This document shows positions 35,884 through 43,979 of a stretch of DNA of 64,000 nucleotides, piece by piece. Both the position numbers and the translations under genes were made by a program. Source of the stretch: Treponema denticola (GTDB lineage: Bacteria > Spirochaetota > Spirochaetia > Treponematales > Treponemataceae). The notes beneath the pieces are model-generated. The model saw nothing but the letters and a program-made list of their open reading frames with translations. It searched no databases and was not told the DNA's origin. Position 1 is the stretch's first letter; each line of letters starts with the position of its first letter. Where the stretch lies: positions 744,001-808,000 of the forward strand of contig NZ_CP038800.1 in the NCBI RefSeq assembly GCF_024400535.1, in the 5' to 3' direction.

Positions 35884-36929
35884 AAAAATACGGATTTTTA
35901 AGTTCCGGACCGGCTTTTTTGTTAGGAACTATAGTAATAATTGGCTTCATTGCCCTAGGTTCCCAAGATTCGAGAAATGCTTTATCTCAATTCTTTTTAA
36001 AGCCTTTTTCGTCTTTTTGGCATTTCGGAAATATGCTGAATAAAACAAGCTTGCTCCTATTTGCTTCATTGGGCTCCTTATTTGCTTTTAAGTGCGGCTG
36101 TTTTAATTTAGGCGGGGAGGGGCAAATATATTTTGCAGGTCTTTTGACGGGAATCCTTTTGCAGAATACTTGGACAGAGCCTGTATTTCAACTTGTTATT
36201 ACAGGTTTAATTGTGTTTTTTGCTTCAGGCTTAATCGGCTTTATTTCCGGTTTTTTTAAAATTAAATTTAATGCTGATGAGCTTTTAACTTCTTTTTTAA
36301 TTTCAGCTGCTATTTTGCCTGCGGTAAATTATCTTATAGGAAATCCGTTGAGAGATACATCAGGCAATTTACTTGCTCTGCCCCCGATTGCCGATGAGTT
36401 TCAACTTAAAAGTTTTTTACCTCCTTCTTCTTTAAATATATCTTTTATATTTTCACTTATTGCGGTTTTATTTTTTATTGTTTTTTTTGCAAAAACAAAA
36501 TGGGGATACCGTTTGCGTCTTTCCGGAACTGCTCCGGAGTTTTCAAGGTTTGCCGGTTTTTCAATTTATGCTCCTCCTCTTGCGGGTATGGGTATTTCTG
36601 CAGGGCTTCACGGCTTAACCGGCTTTTTTGCAATTACAGGAACTTGGTATATTTGTCATCTCTCTTTTTCTTCGGGAATGGGATGGGCTGCTCTTGCGAT
36701 AGCTTTAATTGCAAAAAATAGTTTCTTTGCAATTATTCCTACTGCTTTTTTATACTCATGGATACAAAGTGCTTCAGATGCTGCTGTAATGTCAGGTTCT
36801 TTGGTGTTTGATACTGCCGTGTTTTTGCAGGCTGTAGTTTTTCCTTTTATTTCGGCCAATTTTTTACCTATAAGGTTAATAAAACTTCTTTCCCGTATAA
36901 AGGGTTGTGTTTTCAAAAGGAAAAAATAA
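35880..36929 (+). CDS. Nucleoside ABC importer permease 1
   Basis: A 349-residue permease with about ten hydrophobic helices. NLGGEGQIYFAGLLTG (near 77-92) and FNADELLTSFLISAAILP (about 130-147) match BPD_transp_2 permeases such as YufP. The start is TTG overlapping the ATPase stop (TTGA at 35880-35883), so translation is coupled. Confidence 0.88.
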   Translation: MKKYGFLSSGPAFLLGTIVIIGFIALGSQDSRNALSQFFLKPFSSFWHFGNMLNKTSLLLFASLGSLFAFKCGCFNLGGEGQIYFAGLLTGILLQNTWTEPVFQLVITGLIVFFASGLIGFISGFFKIKFNADELLTSFLISAAILPAVNYLIGNPLRDTSGNLLALPPIADEFQLKSFLPPSSLNISFIFSLIAVLFFIVFFAKTKWGYRLRLSGTAPEFSRFAGFSIYAPPLAGMGISAGLHGLTGFFAITGTWYICHLSFSSGMGWAALAIALIAKNSFFAIIPTAFLYSWIQSASDAAVMSGSLVFDTAVFLQAVVFPFISANFLPIRLIKLLSRIKGCVFKRKK

Positions 36930-37765
36930 TGATTGATGCATTACCTGTTATTTTGAAAATTTCTGCTCCTCTTTTATTTTTGGTTTTAGCTGCTTTGCTG
37001 ACGGAGTATGCCGGTTCTCTGGCTGTTTTTTTGGAAGGTGCAGTTATAATATCGGCATTTTTTTGCGCTCTTATAACAATCGCTACAGGTTATCCTATAT
37101 TAGGATTTATAGGTTCAATTATTTTGACATCATTAGTCCTTTTTTTACTTTCCTTATTTACCGTTAAGACAAATGCAAATTCTTTTTTAACAGGACTCTC
37201 TTTAAATCTATTTGCAGCAGGAATTGTACCTTGGGCATCGGAAGTTTTTTTAGGAAAAAGCGGCATAATCTCATTTGAAGAGTTTTCATCTTCTTCTTAT
37301 ATTCTACCGTCAAACAATTTAATCCCGTTTATAAGTGCATTGATTTTTGCTTTTTTAATATTTTTATTTTTAAAGCACACCTCAAAAGGAATCAATTTAA
37401 AATATTCGGGTGAAGCGCCCGATGTTTTAATAGCCCACGGAATAAATCCTAATAATTATAAAATATTTTCATGGACTATGGCAGGTTTTTTTGCGGCTTG
37501 TGCCGGAGCAACTCTTGTGTTTCGCCTTTCAGCTTATACCCCCAATATAAGTGCAGGCCGAGGATGGACTGCCTTAGCCGCAATTTTTTTAGGTAATAAA
37601 AATCCTATTTTGTGCACTGTTGCCGTACTAATTTTTTCTTCAGCCGAATATGCCGTTAATATTATGCAGGGCTCAATACAAATTCCTTCAGGGCTTTTAT
37701 TGTCTTTTCCCTATGTTGTAGCTCTAATCTTCTTTATTGCAGCACCTTCCGCGAGAAAAAAATAA
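36929..37765 (+). CDS. Nucleoside ABC importer permease 2
   Basis: A 278-residue permease of the BPD_transp_2 family (YufQ-like). It has EYAGSLAVFLEGAVIISAFF near 22-41, VKTNANSFLTGLSLNLFAAG, and SAGRGWTALAAIFLGNKNP near 210. ATG 36929 overlaps the preceding stop (TAATG). It closes the four-gene importer operon. Confidence 0.88.
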   Translation: MIDALPVILKISAPLLFLVLAALLTEYAGSLAVFLEGAVIISAFFCALITIATGYPILGFIGSIILTSLVLFLLSLFTVKTNANSFLTGLSLNLFAAGIVPWASEVFLGKSGIISFEEFSSSSYILPSNNLIPFISALIFAFLIFLFLKHTSKGINLKYSGEAPDVLIAHGINPNNYKIFSWTMAGFFAACAGATLVFRLSAYTPNISAGRGWTALAAIFLGNKNPILCTVAVLIFSSAEYAVNIMQGSIQIPSGLLLSFPYVVALIFFIAAPSARKK

Positions 37766-37845
37766 ATTGAAAACTCAAGTGCTTGTTTTTTTATCCGTAA
37801 TTTGTTAAATTAAATACAACTTATTTTAACATTTATGGAGGCGTT

Positions 37846-38454
37846 ATGAGTAAGGGTTTGAAAACCGGATTGATTATTTTGGCTGTCGTTCTTGTTTTGG
37901 CTTTCAGTTTATATAATTTTTTTGTAGGAACATATAATTCTATTGTCAAAGCAGAAGAGAATGTAAAGTCTGCATGGAGTCAGGTAGAAAATGTTTATCA
38001 AAGGCGTTTTGATCTAATTCCTAACTTGGTAAATACTGTAAAAGGCTATGCAAGTCATGAATCTAAGGTATTTACAGATATCGCAGAAGCAAGGTCAAAG
38101 GCCGGAGGGGTTATGCAGGTTTCCGATGAGGTTTTAAATAATCCGGAATCCTTTGCAAAATTTCAACAAGCTCAAAGCGAACTTGGATCAGCTTTGCAGC
38201 GCTTGTTGGTTATTACCGAAAACTATCCTGAGCTTAAGGCAAATCAAAACTTTATGGATTTACAAACCCAGCTTGAAGGAACGGAAAACCGTATTGCCGT
38301 TGAACGAAAAAGATATAATGAAGCCGTTCAATCATACAATGTTTATATAAGACAATTTCCTCGTTCTATTATTGCAAATATGAACGGCTTTAGAGAAAAG
38401 GCTTATTTTAAGGCTGATGATCAAGCATCAACCGCTCCTAAAGTTAACTTTTAA
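37846..38454 (+). CDS. lemA: LemA family protein
   Basis: A 202-residue membrane protein: one N-terminal helix (about 5-25), then the conserved LemA coil YNSIVKAEENVKSAWSQVENVYQRRFDLIPNLVNTVKGYASHE, in which only short stretches are needed for identification, and the tail YNVYIRQFPRSIIANM. LemA has an N-terminal region facing outside and an unknown role. It often sits next to TPM-domain genes, as here (5-base gap). SD is GGAGG. Confidence 0.92.
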   Translation: MSKGLKTGLIILAVVLVLAFSLYNFFVGTYNSIVKAEENVKSAWSQVENVYQRRFDLIPNLVNTVKGYASHESKVFTDIAEARSKAGGVMQVSDEVLNNPESFAKFQQAQSELGSALQRLLVITENYPELKANQNFMDLQTQLEGTENRIAVERKRYNEAVQSYNVYIRQFPRSIIANMNGFREKAYFKADDQASTAPKVNF

Positions 38455-38459
38455 AAATT

Positions 38460-39254
38460 ATGCAAAAAGATAAAATCTTAAAAAAGATAATTGTTTTATG
38501 TTTTTTTATCTTTTATAATTTTAATTCTTTCGGCTTAGCCGTTCCTTCGCTTTCCGGTCCTGTAGTTGACAAGGCCGGAATTCTTTCGAGGAATGAATTT
38601 AATAAAATAGAAAATTTCCTTTTGGACTTGAACAATAGGTCTCAGGTTCAGATAGCTGTTTTGATAATTCCGTCCTTAGAAGGCGAATCTATTGAAGATT
38701 ATTCTATGCAGGTTGCCGAAAAATGGAAGTTGGGTAATAAAGAAAAAGACTCAGGAGCTCTTTTGGTGGTTGCTGTTAAGGATAAAAAGCTTCGTATTGA
38801 GGTAGGTTACGGACTTGAACAAAACTTGACAGATTCAAGAAGCGGTCAAATCATCCAAAACTTTATCGCTCCTCAATTCCGTTCGGGTAATTACGGAGAA
38901 GGAATTTATGACGGACTCAAGGCTATGGCGGCTTATGCTTTAGAAGACGAAAGCCTCTTAAAAGAAATCAATGCATCAAATGAAGATGATGAAGGCGGAT
39001 TTCCGCAAGCCTTATTGTTTTTACTTTTTGCCTATCTTATGATTTCAAAATTTTCTCCGGGAGGGCTTTTTTGGATATTCTACTTGCTCTCCCGAAGCGG
39101 CAGAGCGGGACGTTCCTTTAGCGGAAGATCATCTTCAAGAGGTTCCTTTTTCGGCGGGTCTATAGGAAGATCGTCAGGCCGCGGTTTTTCTGGCGGAGGA
39201 TTTTCAGGAGGAGGCGGCAGCTTCGGCGGCGGCGGTGCCTCAGGAGGTTGGTAG
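38460..39254 (+). CDS. TPM-domain membrane protein (YgcG family)
   Basis: A 264-residue protein with a signal peptide (LCFFIFYNFNSFGLA), a TPM_phosphatase domain (VVDKAGILSR, LEGESIEDYSMQVAEKWKLG, LRIEVGYGLEQNLTDSRSGQ) and a helix near 180-200. A Gly/Ser-rich tail with RSGRAGRS and SGGGFSGGG-like repeats ends in ASGGW. Such tails are usual in the family. The role is unknown, perhaps linked to membrane-protein quality control as for related TPM proteins. It is cotranscribed with lemA. Confidence 0.85.
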   Translation: MQKDKILKKIIVLCFFIFYNFNSFGLAVPSLSGPVVDKAGILSRNEFNKIENFLLDLNNRSQVQIAVLIIPSLEGESIEDYSMQVAEKWKLGNKEKDSGALLVVAVKDKKLRIEVGYGLEQNLTDSRSGQIIQNFIAPQFRSGNYGEGIYDGLKAMAAYALEDESLLKEINASNEDDEGGFPQALLFLLFAYLMISKFSPGGLFWIFYLLSRSGRAGRSFSGRSSSRGSFFGGSIGRSSGRGFSGGGFSGGGGSFGGGGASGGW

Positions 39255-39255
39255 T

Positions 39256-39999
39256 ATGAGGAAAGTTCTTAATTTTGCCCACAGAGGTTTCAGAAGTAAG
39301 TATCCTGAAAACACGATGCTTGCTTTTTCTAAAGCAGCGGACTTAGGCGTTGACGGTATAGAGTTCGATGTGCACCTTTCTTCCGACGGTGTACCCGTTA
39401 TCATTCATGATGAAGCATTGGATAGGACATGTAATGCTTCAGGTCTTGTAAAAGATTTTTTCTTTGCCGACTTAAAAAAAATAAATGCCGCAGCAAATTT
39501 TAAAAGTTCGGAAGCTTCAAGCGGAATAAAACATTTGGATGAAAAGATTCCTTCTCTTGAAGAGTATTTTGATTTTATAAAAAATAAGGATATTATTTCC
39601 AACATCGAATTAAAGACAGGTGTTTTTGAATATCCTGGAATAGAAGAAAAGGTATATGCTCTTTTAAAAAAATATAATCTGCAAGACAAATGTATTATTT
39701 CTTCTTTTAACCATGAAAGTGTTTTGAGGATGAAAAAGACAGATTCTTCCCTTGTATGCGGCTTTTTGGTTGATTCTTGGGATTTGCATCCGGCCGCTTA
39801 TTTAAAGAAGTATGGCGTAGAGTGTTATCATCCTCCTGCATATAGGCTTACAAAAGAATTTGTCGATGAGCTTCATAATGAAGGCCTTAGGGTCAATGCT
39901 TGGTTCGGTTCAATTCAAACGGATTATTCCCAAGTTTTAAGTACAGGTTTGGATTCAATTATAACGGACTATCCTGATAAAATTGCCGCTTTATTATAA
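39256..39999 (+). CDS. Glycerophosphodiester phosphodiesterase family protein
   Basis: A 247-residue GDPD enzyme hydrolysing glycerophosphodiesters to glycerol-3-phosphate and alcohol. It has the catalytic His-Arg pair in LNFAHRGFRSKYPENT, GIEFDVHLSSDGVPVIIHDE with the metal ligands, LNIELKT-type SNIELKTG and INAWFGS near the C-terminus. ATG 39256 is chosen for SD CAGGAGG, which lies inside the preceding gene. It lacks a signal peptide, so it is likely cytoplasmic. Confidence 0.93.
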   Translation: MRKVLNFAHRGFRSKYPENTMLAFSKAADLGVDGIEFDVHLSSDGVPVIIHDEALDRTCNASGLVKDFFFADLKKINAAANFKSSEASSGIKHLDEKIPSLEEYFDFIKNKDIISNIELKTGVFEYPGIEEKVYALLKKYNLQDKCIISSFNHESVLRMKKTDSSLVCGFLVDSWDLHPAAYLKKYGVECYHPPAYRLTKEFVDELHNEGLRVNAWFGSIQTDYSQVLSTGLDSIITDYPDKIAALL

Positions 40000-40031
40000 A
40001 GATTCCTCTAGTATAAATTTAAAAATATAGA

Positions 40032-40037
40032 TATAAT
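40032..40037 (+). promoter_or_regulatory. -10 box of the patatin gene
   Basis: TATAAT at 40032-40037 ends 6 bases before ATG 40044. No convincing -35 box at 17 bases (TAGTAT). No SD. Confidence 0.5.
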
Positions 40038-40043
40038 TATATT

Positions 40044-40958
40044 ATGAAATGGGCGTTGGTTTTATCGGGCGGAGGCGCAAAGGGCCTTGCCTATATTGGA
40101 ATGTTTAAAGCTCTTGAAGAATTGAACTGTCCGCTTCCTGATTGTATAGTCGGCTGTTCTATGGGGGCGATTATCGGCGGGCTCTATGCTTCAGGCATGA
40201 CCGTAGATGAGATGATTTCTTTTTTTTCAAAAGGTTTTGATCTAACCGACTATCTGGATGTATCTCATTTGGGTTTTGGACTTACTAAGTTGACAAAGCT
40301 TTTACAAATCGGAGTAGGTTTAAATAATTTAATTTCTCATCAAGGAGCAGACTCAGGTGAAAGGAGTTTAACTCTTTTTAAAAAACTTTCCTGTTATCAA
40401 ACATTTGATCAGCTTAAGATTCCTTTCTATTGTAACGCAACCGATTTATGTGAAGGGAATGAGGTGGTTTTTGATAAGGGATTATTGGCTGATGCGATGA
40501 GAGCTTCATACTCCTATCCCGGTTTTTTTGCTCCGTTTAATTATAACGGAAAACTTTTTGTAGACGGTTGTGTAAAAAATAATACTCCTGTTTGGATTGC
40601 TAAGGAAAAAGGTTTTAAAAATATCTTGGCCGTTACGCTTGGAACTTTTAAGGCAATAAATAATGATGATATAGATTCTTCGATTGCAATTTTAACACGA
40701 TGTTTGGAAGTCGCTTCAATACGATCCGACTATAGAGTATGTAATACTCCGACTCATATTCTCGATATTGACATGAAAAAAACTGCTGCCTATGATTTTT
40801 CTGATCCTCTTTACCCGATTCAACATGGATATGCCGTAACTATGAATAATCGGGAAAATCTTCTTGATTTTTTTCAAGATGGTATTTCAGGTTTTTTATA
40901 CAGAAGAAAAATGACAAAGAAAGTTATTAGGCGTTTAAAAAATGAAAAAGGTTTTTGA
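40044..40958 (+). CDS. Patatin-like phospholipase
   Basis: A 304-residue lipid acyl hydrolase of the bacterial RssA/patatin class. The oxyanion-hole motif GGGAKGLAYIGM (9-20), nucleophile elbow GCSMGAI (about 37-43) with Ser 39, and the Asp of DGCVKNNTP complete the Ser-Asp dyad. It has no signal peptide. Probable role: hydrolysis of phospholipid or acyl ester at the membrane. The next gene overlaps its 3' end by 17 bases. Confidence 0.92.
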   Translation: MKWALVLSGGGAKGLAYIGMFKALEELNCPLPDCIVGCSMGAIIGGLYASGMTVDEMISFFSKGFDLTDYLDVSHLGFGLTKLTKLLQIGVGLNNLISHQGADSGERSLTLFKKLSCYQTFDQLKIPFYCNATDLCEGNEVVFDKGLLADAMRASYSYPGFFAPFNYNGKLFVDGCVKNNTPVWIAKEKGFKNILAVTLGTFKAINNDDIDSSIAILTRCLEVASIRSDYRVCNTPTHILDIDMKKTAAYDFSDPLYPIQHGYAVTMNNRENLLDFFQDGISGFLYRRKMTKKVIRRLKNEKGF

Positions 40959-41292
40959 TAATATTAAAATCTTAGATTTTTTAATACTCACTGTTATTAC
41001 CGCTATTATAATTACTGTTTCCCTCTTTATATATTCAGCGGATAGCTCTTCTTTATATTTATCGGTAAGAACTCCTAAAGGATATTGGATTTATCCAATG
41101 GAAGAAAATATAGATTTTGCCGTAGAAGGTGAGATAGGTATTGTAAATATAAAAATAGAAGGAGGCGAAGCTTTTGTTGTCAGTTCAACTTGCTCAAATA
41201 AAAGCTGTATTTTAGCTCCAAGATTAAAAAATCACGGCGATTGGAATGCCTGCCTGCCGAATAAGGTCTTTTTATCGGTAGAAAAAAAATAA
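40942..41292 (+). CDS. NusG domain II (NGN2) containing membrane protein
   Basis: A 116-residue protein with one membrane helix (about 14-32) and the NusG_II fold: GEIGIVNIKIEGGEAFVVSS, TCSNKSCI, then WNACLPNKVFLSVEKK (the Cys and Asn of the family's x-C-P-N-K motif kept). Function unknown; often near lipoprotein or redox genes. It overlaps the patatin gene, so it is expressed with it. The tRNA-Sec promoter begins 48 bases after its stop. Confidence 0.85.
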   Translation: MKKVFDNIKILDFLILTVITAIIITVSLFIYSADSSSLYLSVRTPKGYWIYPMEENIDFAVEGEIGIVNIKIEGGEAFVVSSTCSNKSCILAPRLKNHGDWNACLPNKVFLSVEKK

Positions 41293-41340
41293 AATATAAC
41301 CAATCTTCCATATTACTTAAATTATAAGCAAAACCACCCC

Positions 41341-41369
41341 TAGACAAAAGCTCCGATTTTGTGTATAGT
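41341..41369 (+). promoter_or_regulatory. Promoter of tRNA-Sec
   Basis: TAGACA (41341-41346), 17 bases, TATAGT (41364-41369). Six bases then lead to G1 of the tRNA, so transcription should begin at or next to the mature 5' end. Confidence 0.7.
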
Positions 41370-41375
41370 CCTTGC

Positions 41376-41464
41376 GGAAGCAGATGGGGTCTGGTGGCTC
41401 CCGCGGTCTTCAAAACCGTAGGTTGCATAATTCGCAATGGCAGGTTCGATTCCTGCCTCTTCCG
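41376..41464 (+). tRNA. selC: tRNA-Sec (anticodon TCA)
   Basis: Selenocysteine tRNA decoding UGA, about 89 bases without encoded CCA (G73 at 41464). The anticodon loop is CTTCAAA with stem GCGGT/ACCGT. A 6-pair D stem (GGGGTC/GGCTCC) with a TGGT loop is typical of tRNA-Sec. It has a long variable arm (GTTGC/GCAAT) and T stem GCAGG/CCTGC with TTCGATT loop. Acceptor 5' half GGAAGCAG faces CTCTTCC, so C6 seems unpaired (bulged) or mispaired. Its presence implies selenoproteins such as glycine reductase; no selA, selB, selD or selenoprotein gene lies in the window. Confidence 0.96.
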
Positions 41465-41509
41465 TACCTCCTTATAGATAAAACTAAACTTGCAAGCTAA
41501 TGCGGGTAG

Positions 41510-41538
41510 TTGATTTTTTTTTAATAATAATTCATAAT
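41510..41538 (+). promoter_or_regulatory. Promoter of metG
   Basis: TTGATT (41510-41515), 17 bases, CATAAT (41533-41538), then 7 bases to ATG 41546. Confidence 0.6.
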
Positions 41539-41545
41539 CATTTCT

Positions 41546-43924
41546 ATGAAACGAAAATTAGTAACCTCGGCTTTGCCCTATGTAAACAATTTTCCCCATT
41601 TGGGAAACTTAATTCAAGTATTATCCGCTGATGTATTTGCGCGCTTTTGCCGCTTAAAAGAATATGAAACTCTTTATATTTGCGGCACCGATGAATACGG
41701 AACCGCTACCGAGACAAAGGCTCTCGAAGAAAAAAAGAGCCCCGAAGAGCTATGCTCATTCTATCATGCAATTCATGCTGAAATTTACAATTGGTTTAAT
41801 ATTGCCTTCGACTATTTTGGAAGAACTTCTACACCGCAGCAGACCGAAATAACTCAGGGTATTTTTAATGACCTCGATAAAAACGGTTACATTACCGAGC
41901 ATACTATAGAACAGCTTTACTGCCCATCCTGTAAGCGCTTTTTGGCCGACCGCTATGTATTGGGCACCTGCCCTTCATGTTCCTATGACGGAGCAAGGGG
42001 CGATCAGTGCGAGCATTGCGGAAAACTTTTAGATCCTACCGATTTAAAAGAACCCCGTTGTTCCTCTTGCGGGGCATCTCCCGAAGTGCGCTCTACAACC
42101 CATCTTTATATAAACCTTCCCAAAATCGTACCGGAGTACAAAAAGTGGATGCCTAAGACGGCAGAGGAGGGAAGATGGTCAAACAATGCCCTTCAAATGT
42201 CAAAAAGCTGGCTTAGGGACGGCCTCCAAGAAAGGGCTATAACAAGGGACCTTAAATGGGGAATCCCCGTGCCCAAAAAAGGCTTTGAAGACAAGGTTTT
42301 TTATGTATGGTTCGATGCTCCAATAGGCTATATTTCGATAACAAAATGCTGGGCTGACCTTGCCGAAAAGGATTGGAAGGCATGGTGGCTTGATCAAAAT
42401 GATGTAGAGCTTTTTCAATTTATCGGAAAAGACAATATTCCCTTCCATACGGTAATCTTCCCCTGTTCTCTCATAGGTTCCGGAAAAAATTGGACAAAAC
42501 TCTTTCACATGTCCGGCACCGAGTACCTTAATTACGAGAACGGAAAATTTTCAAAGTCGAAGGGAGTGGGCGTTTTCGGAAACGATGCCAAAGAATCGGG
42601 TATCCCTGCCGATATGTGGAGATTCTACATCTTTTATAACCGCCCCGAAAAGAACGACACCCAGTTTACATGGAAGGATTTTCAGGAGAGGGTAAACAGC
42701 GAGCTTATCGGAAACCTCTGCAATCTTGTAAACAGGACTGCCACCTTTATTCACCGCTATTATGATGGCAAAATACCTCAAGTTGACGGAGCAAAATCAG
42801 GTCGGGAGGATATAAAGAGTATGGTAAAATCTTTAAGAGATGCCGCCTCTGCAAGCTTCAAAAAGATAAGGGAGCTTTCGGATTGGGCCGAGCTTAGAGA
42901 TTCCTTCCATGAAGCCTTTGCCCTTTCCTCAGTTGCAAACAAGGCCTTTCAAGATGGAGAGCCTTGGAAGAGGCGCGAAACCGACCCTGAATATGCCGAA
43001 GCCCTTATGTCCGAGCTTTGCTATCTTATAAAGGATATTTTAATTTTAATTCATCCCTATATGCCCCAATACGCCGATCAGGCCGCAGGCTTTTTCGGAC
43101 AAAAGATTTGGTCGGGAAATATCTTTGACGGTAATGCTCCGCAATTTAATAAGCCGGAAGGAGTCTTCCTTTCATGGAAAAATTTAGGCGAAAGGGAAGG
43201 GCTTAAAACGGTAGAAAACCCCGTAATCATCTTTAAGACCCTCGACAACAAGGTCATCGATGCCTATCGTGACCGCTATTCGGGAAGCCAAAAGGACAGA
43301 AAAAAATCGGAAAAAGGCTGTTCAGCTTGTAAGGACGGCGGCTCTTCAAAGTCCGATGCTGTTTCTTCTGCAAAGCCGGAAGTTAAACTCTCTCCGGCCG
43401 AGCTTTTTTCCAAAAAGATTGCCTTAAAAACCGCCAAGATTATATCCGTCGAAAGACATCCCGATGCCGACAAGCTTTACATCGAAAAGCTTGATGACGG
43501 CTCAGGCGAAGAAAGAACAATCCTTTCAGGTCTTGTCCCCTTTTTGAAGGAAGACGAAATCTTAGGAAAAACCGTCATAATTGCAGACAACCTAAAACCA
43601 CGAAAGATGCGCGGTATCGAGTCGAAGGGGATGCTTTTGGCGGCAAGCTGGTATGATGAAGAAGAAAAAGAGCATGTTGAGCTTCTTCAAGCCCCATGGA
43701 CCGCTCCCGGAACGCCCGTAATCCTTGAAGGCGATGCCGATCCTTCCGACCCTGAGGCTGTAAAAGCCTTTTACGCACAAAAACCGGCAGCGATAGACGC
43801 AGATACCTTCTTTGCCGCTCCCATATTGATAGAAGATTATATTCCTAAAATTGAGGGTAAAAAACCTTTGGCTGCCGGAAAAGAAATGAAGCTTGAAAAG
43901 GTAAAAACCGGAGAAGCGGGATAG
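41546..43924 (+). CDS. metG: Methionyl-tRNA synthetase with C-terminal tRNA-binding domain
   Basis: A 792-residue class I synthetase charging tRNA-Met. The HIGH-equivalent is FPHLGN (about 15-20). Four CxxC knuckles (CPSC, CPSC, CEHC, CSSC; about 129-185) make the zinc-binding connective domain with two sites. KMSKS-equivalent is FSKSKG (near 335). A C-terminal Trbp111/EMAP-II-like domain (about 625-750, KIISVERHPDADKLYIEKLD then RGIESKGMLLAA) aids tRNA binding. The last 30 residues are an added extension. No SD; the promoter predicts a leaderless mRNA. Confidence 0.97.
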   Translation: MKRKLVTSALPYVNNFPHLGNLIQVLSADVFARFCRLKEYETLYICGTDEYGTATETKALEEKKSPEELCSFYHAIHAEIYNWFNIAFDYFGRTSTPQQTEITQGIFNDLDKNGYITEHTIEQLYCPSCKRFLADRYVLGTCPSCSYDGARGDQCEHCGKLLDPTDLKEPRCSSCGASPEVRSTTHLYINLPKIVPEYKKWMPKTAEEGRWSNNALQMSKSWLRDGLQERAITRDLKWGIPVPKKGFEDKVFYVWFDAPIGYISITKCWADLAEKDWKAWWLDQNDVELFQFIGKDNIPFHTVIFPCSLIGSGKNWTKLFHMSGTEYLNYENGKFSKSKGVGVFGNDAKESGIPADMWRFYIFYNRPEKNDTQFTWKDFQERVNSELIGNLCNLVNRTATFIHRYYDGKIPQVDGAKSGREDIKSMVKSLRDAASASFKKIRELSDWAELRDSFHEAFALSSVANKAFQDGEPWKRRETDPEYAEALMSELCYLIKDILILIHPYMPQYADQAAGFFGQKIWSGNIFDGNAPQFNKPEGVFLSWKNLGEREGLKTVENPVIIFKTLDNKVIDAYRDRYSGSQKDRKKSEKGCSACKDGGSSKSDAVSSAKPEVKLSPAELFSKKIALKTAKIISVERHPDADKLYIEKLDDGSGEERTILSGLVPFLKEDEILGKTVIIADNLKPRKMRGIESKGMLLAASWYDEEEKEHVELLQAPWTAPGTPVILEGDADPSDPEAVKAFYAQKPAAIDADTFFAAPILIEDYIPKIEGKKPLAAGKEMKLEKVKTGEAG

Positions 43925-43934
43925 GACGATTTTT

Positions 43935-43958
43935 GGGTTTATGATTTGATATAAACCC
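43935..43958. terminator. Hairpin between metG and the DUF4143 gene
   Basis: GGGTTTAT (43935-43942) and ATAAACCC (43951-43958) form an 8-base stem between convergent genes. A T5 run follows downstream on the plus strand. Confidence 0.6.
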
Positions 43959-43979
43959 GAGTGTTTTTAAATGTTTGAT

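Noticed and set aside
34345-37765. Riboflavin importer (RfuABCD) instead of nucleoside importer
   Set aside because: Not excluded; BMP-family binding proteins of treponemes include both TmpC/PnrA and RfuA. I kept the broader nucleoside call because motifs by eye cannot decide.
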